From Macrostomum hystrix (taxonomy: Eukaryota; Platyhelminthes; Macrostomidae), in the NCBI GenBank assembly GCA_950097015.1, contig CATNEN010000007.1, forward strand, positions 3,782,001 through 3,846,000: 64,000 nucleotides of DNA, given 5' to 3'. Numbering within the stretch: the first letter of the stretch is position 1; each line of letters starts with the position of its first letter. Both the position numbers and the translations under genes were made by a program. Shown in pieces: positions 43,301 through 55,100 of the stretch. The notes beneath the pieces were generated by a model, which was given only the letters and a program-made list of their open reading frames with translations, searched no databases and had not been told where the DNA came from.

Positions 43301-46300
43301 CTGCCCAAGCTACTCACTAGTTCCTGCCCAAGCTACTCACTAGTTCCTGCCCAAGCTACTCACTAGTTCCTGCCCAAGCTACTCAGTAGTTCTCCCAAGC
43401 TACTCACTGGATCTCCCAAGTTGGCAGGCTTGGCGGAGGACGGGGGGGGCTCAAGGCAAGAAATTGAATTCCTCGAATTTGATGGCCCGGCTGGCGGCGG
43501 AGAACTGCCGATCAGTTTGGAAGACTAGTTAGGAAGGAAGGAAAGAAGGAGGATAGAAAAGTTAGTGACGCATTGCGAAGAAGTCGCCCTGGGACCTCTG
43601 GGAAGCTGCGAATTTCACCGTCACCGCCTCCGCCGCCGCCGCCACACTGACTGTGGCCAGCTGCTTCCGCCCAGACATCTGCGCGCCTACTCAAGCCGTC
43701 CTGGCCGCTGTCTCCGTTTAGTAGCTCATTCTTTTCCTAGCGGGCCGTCCCCGAGCTCATCCCGCACGGAGAGTTGCCCCGAGCTGTTCCATCAAATTGG
43801 CCTCTCATTCACTGACAGACTCGGCAGGGAGCGGGGCCGGAGAAAGTGAGAGAGAGAGAGAGAGCTGGAGCGGGGCCTCCCATCCAGCCAATAACTCTTT
43901 CCGCGCGGCCGGCGCATTTTTTTCCCGTTGACTGAAACAGAAGAGAGACGGAGCAGAGGTTCTGGGAGGCTGGGGCTAGCTAGATGAAAGGATATAAATA
44001 ACGGAAGCTAAATTAGGCGCAGTGTAAGAAGTATATTGTATAGGCATATTCGCCGGACCGGCGCCGCGTGGAGACGAGTTGCAAGTATGAACTGTCAAGT
44101 TAAAACAATAGGGCAATAATTCTTTGGGCGGTCTGTGCATGTTTTTTGCTTTTAACAACAGTCAGCAAATTTGGCTGCGGATACAAACGCTGTGGTTGGC
44201 AGTGCAAGCAGCTCTTCTCGAGATTATTGAGTCAATATCGGGTGCGGGAGTTATATTTCTGCTTCTGCAAGAGAACGGGGACCAGAATTTTTATTCAGTC
44301 TTAATTCCCAGCCATCGGTCTTCATTCCCAATCATGCCGCTGGGTTACCGGATTAGCTCTGCCCTGCCCTAACTGGAGTCCGGGAAAACCAAGGTCAGTT
44401 CCCTCTTGAAACGCGCTTGAAGGGGAAGGAGGAGATAAAGCACGAGAAGCGGCTGAAAAGAGAGATCCCATTTTTTCAATCTATTCTTTTTTCCACTTCT
44501 TATTTTTGCCCCAACCTGGCGGCGTCCACCCCGCCCGCCTCTTCTGATCTCAAAGTCGCCGCTCGCAGCTTCTCCTGTTTTCATTTTTTCCCTCAGTCGG
44601 GTGGGTGGGCAGGGCAGACTCATTGTGCCATTCAAAGCTCGGCTTCCTGTCAAACCCTGCCTGAAGAATGAGTAGCCTGAGCAGTTTTTCATATTTGATT
44701 CTTATTTTTTAAAGGTCCGGAATGAACAGACACACGCGGGATAAGCGCGGCTGCAGTTGCTGGGCAGTTTCTAGCTCATGAAAGAGCGCATTGTGAGTGA
44801 ATGGCTCCTTCCGTCAGGCAGTTAAGCCCTAAGCCGAGCGGCACTCCAAGCAATGTCAAGCCCTTCATTCTTTCCAAAGCAGTTTTTTTCACCAAATTTT
44901 AACTCCCTATTTTTACAAGACCGTCAAACTGAGATTTGAGATCCCCAATCCGCTGCAATGCCCTCATTTTGTCAGCCGAATCTGTCCAGGTCTCGTCGTC
45001 TACCATCGGTACGGCTCTAATATATTTCCCCCTTTGTTTCACGAGTGCGCGGCCGCCGCATTCTTCTGGTCTCGGCTGATTCCCGCGAGGTGCGGACCAG
45101 ACGAAGAGGGGGGAGGAGGTTCCACGGCAACGCAGTCAGAGAGGGCCCCCCCACGGAGCTGGGCAAACACTGCTTCAGCCTTCGCTAGCCCCAGCACAAG
45201 AGTGAAAAGCCTTTTGGGGGCAGCAGGAAATTGTTGCTAAGTGTGCGGCCTGCTCGTCCTCGGCCAGCCGCTTCGCCTGGCAAATGTTGACCTGGAAATA
45301 CCTGTCCCCCGCTGAGTGGCGGGTGGGTGCCATGCTGCTTGAGCGATCACCTGAGTGGTCTAACAGGTAACTGAGCTCGATTCGGTGTGATCCGGGCTGT
45401 AAGAGTTGGCTGTGCCATCCGCAGAGGTCGCTAAACGTGCATTTCAAAGCATGGAGACCTGGCCGCTGGCCTTCTGTCCTGCCGAGCCAACAACAGAATT
45501 GCAGTGGTTCTCAAACGAGCGATTTGATACTCGATGAGAATTGCTATTTTTATACATTTCTATTACTATTATGATTGGTAACTCACTGACATGATGTCAC
45601 TATCTTGCAGTCACTCTCACTCTAACGCTAGATTCCGCTAGCAGCGTTTCCACCCGCCTATTAGATTTGAAATGTCGGTTTGAAACCAGTTCCCACAAGC
45701 AGGACAGAAGCAGCGCGGCAAACCTCGAAGCCGAACCAGGTGAGATTGAGCTGCGTCACATCGTAGGTCCACGAGCCGAACTCCAGGAAGCAGATCTGCG
45801 TGTCGAACGGAAAGAACTCGATCTCCACGGGGCAGGTGCTCTTGAACAGCGCTTGCGGAATCCACAGCACGGTGCCGTCTGCGTAGACCACAACCCGGGC
45901 CATTCGCTTCTCCAGAAGCCTCTCGTCGGCGAAGTTGTGCAGCCGGATGTCCGGCGTCCACACATCGTAGGGGAAGAGGCGCACCTGTGTGATGTTCTCA
46001 TAGTCGGTGCCTGCCCAGCTGTCCCAGCTGAGCAGCGGGTCTCGCCAGGTGTACCTCAGCCAGCAGTTGGTGCGCAGCAGCTGCCGGTTCTCGTCCAGAT
46101 CCAGGATCTGGATGATGGCCAGGCCAAACTCGATGGTGATCAGGTCGCTGCTGTTCACCACGGGCCGGCCCAGCAAGCCCACATCCCGGTAGCGTGACAC
46201 CAGCTGCTGGATCAGGGTCTTCTCGCGAGACTGCGTTGTCCACAGCTTGCCGTTGGCTGTCCGCGCTGCCGATTCGACCAGGCCTGTCGGCTCCGTTGAA

Positions 46301-46359
46301 TTCAGGCAGGCCGCGCTGTTTAAAAGGCTCAGTGCCAGCAGCGGCGCCAATGCTAGCAT
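38192..46359 (-). CDS. Nicotinic-type Cys-loop receptor subunit, predicted anion-selective, complete
   Basis: Pentameric acetylcholine-gated channel subunit of the cell membrane. Exons (minus): 46359-45724, 39755-39085, 38735-38192. The phases agree and give 616 residues. Exon 1 has the signal peptide (MLALAPLLALSLLNSAACL), WLRYTWRDPLLSWD, VWTPDIRLHNFADE and the Cys-loop: C, 13 residues, C in CPVEIEFFPFDTQIC. Exon 2 has M1 (HFYLSILVLPCILLSCLTWV), M2 (LGMNIFVAFFVLLLLLAETT), M3 and a polyGln run. Exon 3 has the rest of the loop, a second polyGln run, an amphipathic helix and M4 (ALALVLDRVFFTLYMLAILA). Loop C has a single Cys (IRCSNRTYQ), so it is a non-alpha subunit. The M1-M2 linker reads SPAK where cation channels have GEK. 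Pro-Ala here marks anion selectivity, as in Schistosoma ACC and Lymnaea chloride nAChRs. Confidence 0.93.
38895..39005. repeat. 22-bp repeat, five copies, channel intron 2
   Basis: Copies of AATGGTCGTTCAGGTACAGT with GG, in the 349-bp intron between channel exons 2 and 3. Confidence 0.85.
39857..40290 (+). mobile_element. SINE pair: degenerate copy and full-length copy
   Basis: 39982-40290 is the best-preserved copy in the window: A-box GAGTGGCAGAGCGGTTAACG, B-box GAGCTCGATTCCCC, body, AGAAAGTCAGGGCAGATGTA, and tail CTCCTCGCTGGCTGCGGGT. A degenerate head copy lies directly before it (39857-39981). Both are in the large channel intron 1. Confidence 0.85.
40330..40580 (+). mobile_element. ATT microsatellite and SINE 3' half
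   Basis: (ATT)n at 40331-40382 is followed by a headless SINE body (GAGGGCCAACCAGCAAGGCA, CTGACGATGAGAGAAAGTC) and the tail CCCAGTCCACAGACTGAACA, shared with the 25.7-kb element. Confidence 0.75.
41157..43422. repeat. 23/21-bp minisatellite in channel intron 1
   Basis: About 100 copies of CCAAGCTACTCACTAGTTCC with TGC (23 bp), interspersed with a 21-bp form CCAAGCTACTCACTGGATCT with C. There is very little divergence between copies, which suggests recent expansion or active homogenisation. Confidence 0.96.
43423..45723. other. Rest of channel intron 1, no gene recognised
   Basis: GC-rich to mixed unique sequence. Short ORFs at 43565-43849, 44369-44692 and 45034-45240 have no splice support or recognisable domains. 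A degenerate SINE-like fragment (CTGAGTGGTCTAACAGG, GAGCTCGATTCGG) is at about 45350-45385. Confidence 0.4.
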
Positions 46360-46604
46360 GGCTGCTGTGAGCAGTTCTCAGTCGCCTTATCAGCTAGATG
46401 GCTGCCCTGGTCTTCCCTTCTGCTGCAAATGATATATTAGATCTGAGTGCAGCACCGGTGCTAGCCACCCCCCAGCCAATGGCGGCGCGCACTATAGCTG
46501 CGAGGGCAGCAGTGGGCAGCATGCTCCTCATGGCACCGCTTCTGGATTGGACGGAATGACTCCCCCAGAAAGCTGCGATTGCCTCTGTCTGAGACAGCCA
46601 AGCT

Positions 46605-46736
46605 GCTGCTGGACTACTAATGTTTATTAGCTAGTCTGATGGATACTCATCTGCTCAGCTCTGAGAACTGCTGCTGGACTACTAATGTTTATTATCTAGT
46701 CTGATGGATACTCATCTGCTCAGCCCTGAGAACTGG
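46605..46736. repeat. 66-bp direct duplication upstream of the channel gene
   Basis: Two near-identical copies beginning CTGCTGGACTACTAATGTTT and including GATGGATACTCATCTGCTCA, about 250 bp upstream (minus sense) of the channel start codon. Confidence 0.85.
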
Positions 46737-46799
46737 AGTCTGACACCCAGCAGAGAGACGACTGACTGATCAATGGCCTGCCAACCAGCAGACTGGCCT

Positions 46800-46806
46800 T
46801 CGGACC

Positions 46807-46846
<40 letters not shown>

Positions 46847-46847
46847 C

Positions 46848-46903
<56 letters not shown>

Positions 46904-46904
46904 G
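46800..46904. repeat. (CAGA)n microsatellite
   Basis: About 26 copies of CAGA with a single interruption (CCGA). It directly precedes a SINE copy. The Ser-Val-Cys-Leu ORF over it is an artefact. Confidence 0.95.
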
Positions 46905-46915
46905 TCCTGGTTCTG

Positions 46916-47250
46916 AGGGGGTGAGTGGCAGAGCGGTTAACGCGGTTGCCTTCCACACCAAGGTCTCTGAGCTCGATTCCACGACGAGGTCACATTTACA
47001 GACACTACGAGCATTTGGGGCGCAGCCGCGGAGAGAAGGCTTGGGGGGCTTGACGTGCAATTTACACCCTTGAGGGTCAAACTTCAAGGCACAGTAAAAT
47101 GAGGATGAGAAAGTCAGGACTGATGTACACACCTGTGTGAGCGTGTGCCTGTGTACAGTATCTGTGTGCGTGTGCTCAGTAGTCAGCGGAATGGTCAGAA
47201 TTGCATCCTCGCTGGCTGCGGGTGCACTGTATTATATTATTCCTGTTCGT
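46916..47250 (+). mobile_element. Full-length SINE copy
   Basis: GGGGGTGAGTGGCAGAGCGG and TTAACGCGGTTGCC head, CTCTGAGCTCGATTCC B-box, CTTGAGGGTCAAACTTCAAG body, GAGAAAGTCAGGACTGATGT, and tail GCATCCTCGCTGGCTGCGGG. It lies between the channel gene and the Ig-receptor gene. Confidence 0.85.
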
Positions 47251-48810
47251 TTGTTGAGTCAGTTAGCTAATCCCAAAAAAGACAGACCCCTCCAAAAAGA
47301 CTTCAAGCAGTGTGGGTTGCCGGAATTCTGAGCAGGCGCTCGTCAGCTCAGCGATCATGCTCATAAATGTATGAGCAGCTGCACTCAAATAAAATATTGC
47401 TTACAACAGTTGCAGAACAGCGGCGCGCTCGCATGGGACCTTGGCAATATAAATATTGATTAATTCTTTTTTGAAGCTGCGAAATGCCGGCGAGTAAAAA
47501 TGGAAAGAGAAATAGAGCAGCAGTTCAGAATAATTATTTGAGCACAGATGAGCTCACATGAGACCAACTCCCAACCCGAGCTTCCACTGCGAAGCAAAGT
47601 GCGCAGCTAAGGCTGGTCGGCGCAGATTTTCGCAACTACATATCGCTTTCATTTCTGAGTTTGCTGAGGCCCGTCCTTAGTTACTTGTGACGCTGCCTTT
47701 TGTTTTCATCCTGACAGCGTACTTTGTTGTTGTTGTTTTGTTGTTTTTGTTGGCTACTAAGAGTGGGCAACTTGTGTCAACTGGCTCAAACCAATTCGGC
47801 TGCTTTCCTGGAAACTCGAATCCTGGAAATCGCACCTCTGGGGATTTAGAAACCAGTTGAACCTGTTGCAGCTGTTTGATTTCACTGTGCCTAGTGACTG
47901 CATATCTGCCACTTAGTAGCTTGGAATCCCCTAATATATTAAGCTCTTCTGTCCGGTAGCTGTGCCACAGACGGCAGAACATCAGTGTTAACCTGATGAT
48001 AATCTAAATAGGCAGCAAAAGATCAATCTAAATATTCTTTTTTTTCGCGCAGTGTTGAGCGGATTTAAAAAAATTATGGTCTAAATTCGAGACAAAAGCA
48101 ATATTTCTTACTGTCTTGCTATGCCCAAGTGTTAGAGGTTCACTCATATGGCTATCAGTAAAATCGACAGAATTTGCCAACTATTTTGCTTACAGTAGTT
48201 CAAACGCGTTTTTCAAATAGATTTTGACAGTTTTCTTCCTTCTGGTTGTGCCAAGCAGCTTTATTCTTCCGATGGAAAACAATTTACACGGCAAAGTTTA
48301 CGCAAAAAGCGGGTTTAGCTTAAAAGCAATTGCAAAAAGGTTAATTATTGCAGTGTTAGCATCGAGTGAGTGATTGGCTAGAGTCTCGGCTTTTAAATTG
48401 CAGAAGCCAAGTGGATTGCTCAAATGAGTGTGTTGAGGTAACTGTTATCGCTTCTACTCGTAAGAGTGAATCGACCTCATTATCCGCTTCTAAAGAAAAG
48501 CGAAGCAAAAAGGCCACTTTTGAATTCAGTAACTAGAAGTTCATAAAAATTGTCATTCATTTTCAACAGGATCAGAAAAAAAACAATATTATCAGCACAA
48601 GGAACAAACAAGTGCGCGACATGAAAAAGTAGATCTTGAGTAGAGAAAGCTTATTAAATTTATGGATCATTTAAGCTGCCTGGACGAGAAGGGACTAATT
48701 GCATGGCCGGGATAAAAAATGTGCTGGTCAGACAGCTAACTAAGAAATTCTCTATGCTTAGCTAAGCCCGCGCGGCGGCACAGGAATTCAACCCTGATCA
48801 TTTCGAGACA
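47251..48810. other. Intergenic spacer, no gene seen
   Basis: Unique, AT-rich. It separates the 3' end of the Ig-receptor gene from the 5' end of the channel gene, which are on the same strand. No coding exon or RNA gene was recognised. Confidence 0.45.
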
Positions 48811-48816
48811 TTTATT
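48811..48816 (-). terminator. AATAAA signal of the Ig-receptor gene (distal)
   Basis: TTTATT on the plus strand gives AATAAA on the minus strand, 20 nt after the stop codon at 48836-48838. The 3' UTR is very short. Confidence 0.75.
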
Positions 48817-48835
48817 GCAGCGTCACAGTCTCTGC

Positions 48836-48907
48836 CTACTCATCAGTAGCACAGACCGCATTTTCGCCTGTGACAATTCCCGAGGGAGACGCTTCACAAC
48901 TGTCTTC

Positions 48908-48947
<40 letters not shown>

Positions 48948-49074
48948 TGCTGTTGCTGGTGAGTCTGTTGGGGTGATTTTTTCCCTTCTTCAAGAAGTTC
49001 TTGGTTCTTCAATTCCTCCTGCTGTTGTAACAGCTGCTGCCGCTGCTGCTGCTGCTGTTGTTGTTGTTGCTGCT

Positions 49075-49106
<32 letters not shown>

Positions 49107-49143
49107 TGCTGCTGCTGTTGTTGTTGTTGCTGCTGCTGCTGCT

Positions 49144-49175
<32 letters not shown>

Positions 49176-52100
49176 TGCTGCTGTTGCTGCAAATACTGTT
49201 GGGCCTGTCGCTGCAGCATCTGTTTGTGCTGAATCTGTTGATAATGCTGGTACTGCAGGTACTGCTGCTGCTGCTGCTGCGGCTGAGCGGAATCGCGCAG
49301 CAGGCTGTTTGCCTCCCTCAGCAGGCTGTCAGCCCGGTGCAGCATCCGCCGGCTCAGCTCCAGGCGGCTTTCGTCCACCTCGGACTCCGCATCGCCATCA
49401 GCATCGACGTCCAGCTCAGCCATTGTCGGCTGCTGGTGCTGCCTGCCGGAGCTCCCAGCGATCGGCGACATGAATGGGACGGCCTCCTCGGGCACGGAGG
49501 ACGGCACCGACGTCAGCTGCTGCGATCGGCGCAACGACGACACGCCACCGCCCATGTGGCGCAGCGAGCCCTGGCGCGAGGCCGGCCTCGACTCCTGCAG
49601 CGGCACGCTGTCGTACAGCATGCGGGACATCGAGTCCGACACTCCCTGCAGGTAGCTCAGGCTGCAGTGCTGGTTGCCAGCTGGCGGCAGCGTTCGAGAC
49701 CTGCCATTCATGCCGTCGGCGGGGAAGGTCTAACTGGGATTCTAATCTAACTGGGATTCTAGTCTAACTGGGAATCTAATCTAACTGGGATTCTAGTATA
49801 ACTGGGATTCTAGTCTAACTGGGAATCTAGTCTAACTGGGAATCTAATCTAACTGGGATTCTAGTCTAACTGGGAATCTAATCTAACTGGGATTCTAGTC
49901 TAACTGGGAATCTAATCTAACTGGGATTCTAGTCTAACTGGGAATCTAATCTAACTGGGATTCTAGGCTAACTGGGAATATAGTCTAACTGGGATTCTAA
50001 TCTAACTGGGATTCTAGTATAACTGGGAATATAGTCTAACTGGGATTCTAATCTAACTGGGATTCTAGTCTAACTGGGAATCTAATCTAACTGGGATTCT
50101 AGTATAACTGGGATTCTAGTCTAACTGGGAATCTAGTCTAACTGGGAATCTAATCTAACTGGGATTCTAGTCTAACTGGGAATCTAATCTAACTGGGATT
50201 CTAGTCTAACTGGGAATCTAATCTAACTGGGATTCTAGTCTAACTGGGAATCTAATCTAACTGGGATTCTAGGCTAACTGGGAATATAGTCTAACTGGGA
50301 TTCTAATCTAATTGCGATTAGATTACAAGAGCTATCGTTGGAACGCTCGGTGAACGGAAGAAATCGGAAATTAAGCGTCTTGCTCAAGGGCACAAATTGT
50401 TAGAACCAATGACCTCTAAGTTCTAACTGCTGGGCCATAGAAACCTTAGAATTCAATCAATTTCGCATTCTAAACCAACCTGGGAATGCAGCCCGAGTGC
50501 TCCATGTAGGTGCTCTCCATTGTGCTGAGCGAGGCCCGCTGCCCTGGCCTGCCCAGCCCGGTTGTGTTTGTAACCGAGCGACCCAGAGCGCGCAACTCCT
50601 CGTAGGTGTTGTCATTGTCCGCTGACGCGGCGGATTTTTCCTCCACCTGGACGGTTGTCACACAGAGGCACTGCGCCAGGCAGCCCGGCGGCTCCTGCTT
50701 GCGACGGCGCACCGCTGAAGGGTGCAACAATGCCGTCTCGTTTTTTGTCTCCCGAAACCATTCGAACTCTTCTCTGCCCCGTGCCTACTTCTGATTGGCT
50801 GTTCACTAATCCACCACCTCTTTCCTCCATTTATCTTCCCGTGCCTGCCTCTGATTGGATGTTCACTAACCCACACATTTTTCCTCTATTTTATCTACCC
50901 CTTGCCTGCTTCTGATTCGCTGTTCACTAACCCACCACCTCTTTCCTCCATTTATTTATCTTCCCATGCCTGCCTCTGATTGGCTGTTCACTAACTTATC
51001 TTCTCATACATGTCTCCATTTCAATTTCATCTCCATTGCCTTTGTTGTCTGTCTTCTCACTCCCATTATTAATATTTTTCTGCGACACGAGGCGAAGGCA
51101 AATATTTTAACTTTTAAACCGAGGGTCCAAAAAGCAATGTACTAAAAGTAGACAGGCAGGGCTGCTTTAGTGAATCTAGCCATAAAATAAACAAATAAAT
51201 CTAGCTAATGCGTTTTGTCAGCTCTCTATTTGCACTAGCCAAATAACAAGGCTAGAACCAATGTCAACAGTGCAGTGGAGCCGAGTGTTTAGGAAATCAA
51301 TAATGCCGGCACTTCGTGTCGGAGCACAAAGGCACTGCTATCGATCGCAGCCCAGCGCATAATAAATTAGCCTCAAGCCTTCCTCAAATCCCAGCGCACC
51401 CTTACCTGGCTGAGAAGTGCCAGAGTACAACAATTTACAAGGCATAAGGCTGCCTTTATGCAAAATAACGACTAAATTAACCAGCTTTTATGAGTTGAGT
51501 CACATTGTCTCTTTTTTTGCTCACACTTCTAGATAGTTCGGCTATATTGTGGTCTAAAATACTCTACCCTTGATAATCACAGTGCATCCAACTCTACCCT
51601 TGATAATCCCAGTGCATCCAACTCTACCCTTGATAATCACAGTGCATCCAACTCTACCCTTGATAATCCCAGTGCATCCAACTCTACCCTTGATAATCAC
51701 AGTGCATCCAACTCTACCCTTGATAATCACAGTGCATCCAACTCTACCCTTGATAATCACAGTGCATCCAACTCTACCCAAGACGATCCCAGTATATCTT
51801 ACTCTACTCTAGACAACCCTAGTGTATCCTACTCTACTCTAGACAATCCTAGTCTGTCCTACTCTACTCTAGACAATCCCAGTGTATCCAACTCTACCCT
51901 AGACAATCCCAGCGTATCCTACTCTACTCTAGACAATCCCAGCGTATCCAACTCTACCCTAGACAATCCCAGCGTATCCTACTCTACCCTAGACAATCCC
52001 AGCGTATCCTACTCTACCCTAGACAATCCCAGTGTATCCTACTCTACCCTAGACAGCCCCAGTGTATCCTACTCTACCCTAGACAATCCCAGTGTATCCA

Positions 52101-55100
52101 ACTCTACCCAAGACGATCCCAGTATATCTTACTCTACTCTAGACAACCCTAGTGTATCCTACTCTACTCTAGACAATCCTAGTCTGTCCTACTCTACTCT
52201 AGACAATCCCAGTGTATCCATCTCTACCCTAGACAATCCCAGCGTATCCTACTCTACTCTAGACAATCCCAGCGTATCCAACTCTACCCTAGACAATCCC
52301 AGCGTATCCTACTCTACCCTAGACAATCCCAGCGTATCCTACTCTACCCTAGACAATCCCAGTGTATCCTACTCTACCCTAGACAATCCCAGTGTATCCA
52401 ACTCTACCCAAGACGATCCCAGTATATCTTACTCTACTCTAGACAACCCTAGTGTATCCTACTCTACTCTAGACAATCCTAGTCTGTCCTACTCTACTCT
52501 AGACAATCCCAGTGTATCCAACTCTACCCTAGACAATCCCAGCGTATCCTACTCTACCCTAGACAATCCCAGCGTATCCTACTCTACCCTAGACAATCCC
52601 AGCGTATCCTACTCTACCCTAGACAATCCCAGCGTATCCTACTCTACCCTAGACAATCCCAGTGTATCCTACTCTACCCTAGACAATCCCAGTGTATCCA
52701 ACTCTACCCTAGACAATCCCAGTGTATCCTACTCTACCCTAGACAATCCCAGTGTATCCAACTCTACCCAAGACGATCCCAGTATATCTTACTCTACTCT
52801 AGACAACCCTAGTGTATCCTACTCTACTCTAGACAATCCTAGCGTATCCTACTCTACTCTAGACAATCCCAGCGTATCCAACTCTACTCTAGACAATCCC
52901 AGCGTATCCTACTCTACTCTAGACAATCCCAGCGTATCCTACTCTACCCTAGACAATCCCAGCGTATCCTACTCTACCCTAGACAATCCCAGCGTATCCT
53001 ACTCTACCCTAGACAATCCCAGTGTATCCTACTCTACCCTAGACAATCCCAGTGTATCCAACTCTACCCAAGACGATCCCAGTATATCTTACTCTACTCT
53101 AGACAATCCCAGTGTATCCTACTCTACTCTAGACAATCCTAGTCTGTCCTACTCTACTCTAGACAATCCCAGTGTATCCAACTCTACCCTAGACAATCCC
53201 AGCGTATCCTACTCTACTCTAGACAATCCCAGCGTATCCTACTCTACCCTAGACAATCCCAGCGTATCCTACTCTACCCTAGACAATCCCAGTGTATCCT
53301 ACTCTACCCTAGACAGCCCCAGTGTATCCTACTCTACCCTAGACAATCCCAGTGTATCCAACTCTACCCAAGACGATCCCAGTATATCTTACTCTACTCT
53401 AGACAACCCTAGTGTATCCTACTCTACTCTAGACAATCCTAGTCTGTCCTACTCTACTCTAGACAATCCCAGTGTATCCAACTCTACCCTAGACAATCCC
53501 AGCGTATCCTACTCTACTCTAGACAATCCCAGCGTATCCAACTCTACCCTAGACAATCCCAGCGTATCCTACTCTACCCTAGACAATCCCAGCGTATCCT
53601 ACTCTACCCTAGACAATCCCAGTGTATCCTACTCTACCCTAGACAATCCCAGTGTATCCAACTCTACCCAAGACGATCCCAGTATATCTTACTCTACTCT
53701 AGACAACCCTAGTGTATCCTACTCTACTCTAGACAATCCTAGTCTGTCCTACTCTACTCTAGACAATCCCAGTGTATCCAACTCTACCCTAGACAATCCC
53801 AGCGTATCCTACTCTACTCTAGACAATCCCAGCGTATCCTACTCTACCCTAGACAATCCCAGCGTATCCTACTCTACCCTAGACAATCCCAGCGTATCCT
53901 ACTCTACCCTAGACAATCCCAGTGTATCCTACTCTACCCTAGACAATCCCAGCGTATCCTACTCTACCCTAGACAATCCCAGTGTATCCTACTCTACCCT
54001 AGACAATCCCAGTGTATCCAACTCTACCCAAGACGATCCCAGTATATCTTACTCTACTCTAGACAATCCCAGTGTATCCTACTCTACTCTAGACAATCCT
54101 AGTCTGTCCTACTCTACTCTAGACAATCCCAGTGTATCCAACTCTACCCTAGACAATCCCAGCGTATCCTACTCTACTCTAGACAATCCCAGCGTATCCT
54201 ACTCTACCCTAGACAATCCCAGCGTATCCTACTCTACCCTAGACAATCCCAGTGTATCCTACTCTACCCTAGACAGCCCCAGTGTATCCTACTCTACCCT
54301 AGACAATCCCAGTGTATCCAACTCTACCCAAGACGATCCCAGTATATCTTACTCTACTCTAGACAACCCTAGTGTATCCTACTCTACTCTAGACAATCCT
54401 AGTCTGTCCTACTCTACTCTAGACAATTCCAGTGTATCCAACTCTACCCTAGACAATCCCAGCGTATCCTACTCTACTCTAGACAATCCCAGCGTATCCA
54501 ACTCTACCCTAGACAATCCCAGCGTATCCTACTCTACCCTAGACAATCCCAGCGTATCCTACTCTACCCTAGACAATCCCAGTGTATCCTACTCTACCCT
54601 AGACAATCCCAGTGTATCCAACTCTACCCAAGACGATCCCAGTATATCTTACTCTACTCTAGACAACCCTAGTGTATCCTACTCTACTCTAGACAATCCT
54701 AGTCTGTCCTACTCTACTCTAGACAATCCCAGTGTATCCAACTCTACCCTAGACAATCCCAGCGTATCCTACTCTACTCTAGACAATCCCAGCGTATCCT
54801 ACTCTACCCTAGACAATCCCAGCGTATCCTACTCTACCCTAGACAATCCCAGCGTATCCTACTCTACCCTAGACAATCCCAGTGTATCCTACTCTACCCT
54901 AGACAATCCCAGTGTATCCAACTCTACCCAAGACGATCCCAGTATATCTTACTCTACTCTAGACAACCCTAGTGTATCCTACTCTACTCTAGACAATCCT
55001 AGTCTGTCCTACTCTACTCTAGACAATCCCAGTGTATCCAACTCTACCCTAGACAATCCCAGCGTATCCTACTCTACTCTAGACAATCCCAGCGTATTTT

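Noticed and set aside
41157-43422. CRISPR-like regular array
   Set aside because: Units are contiguous with no unique spacers, in an intron of an animal gene.
46770-47132. ORF with SVCL repeats
   Set aside because: Comes from the (CAGA)n microsatellite and the adjoining SINE.
49058-49750. 230-residue poly-Leu plus-strand ORF
   Set aside because: Antisense shadow of the polyGln coding exon, which has matching splice phases and a stop with a polyadenylation signal.
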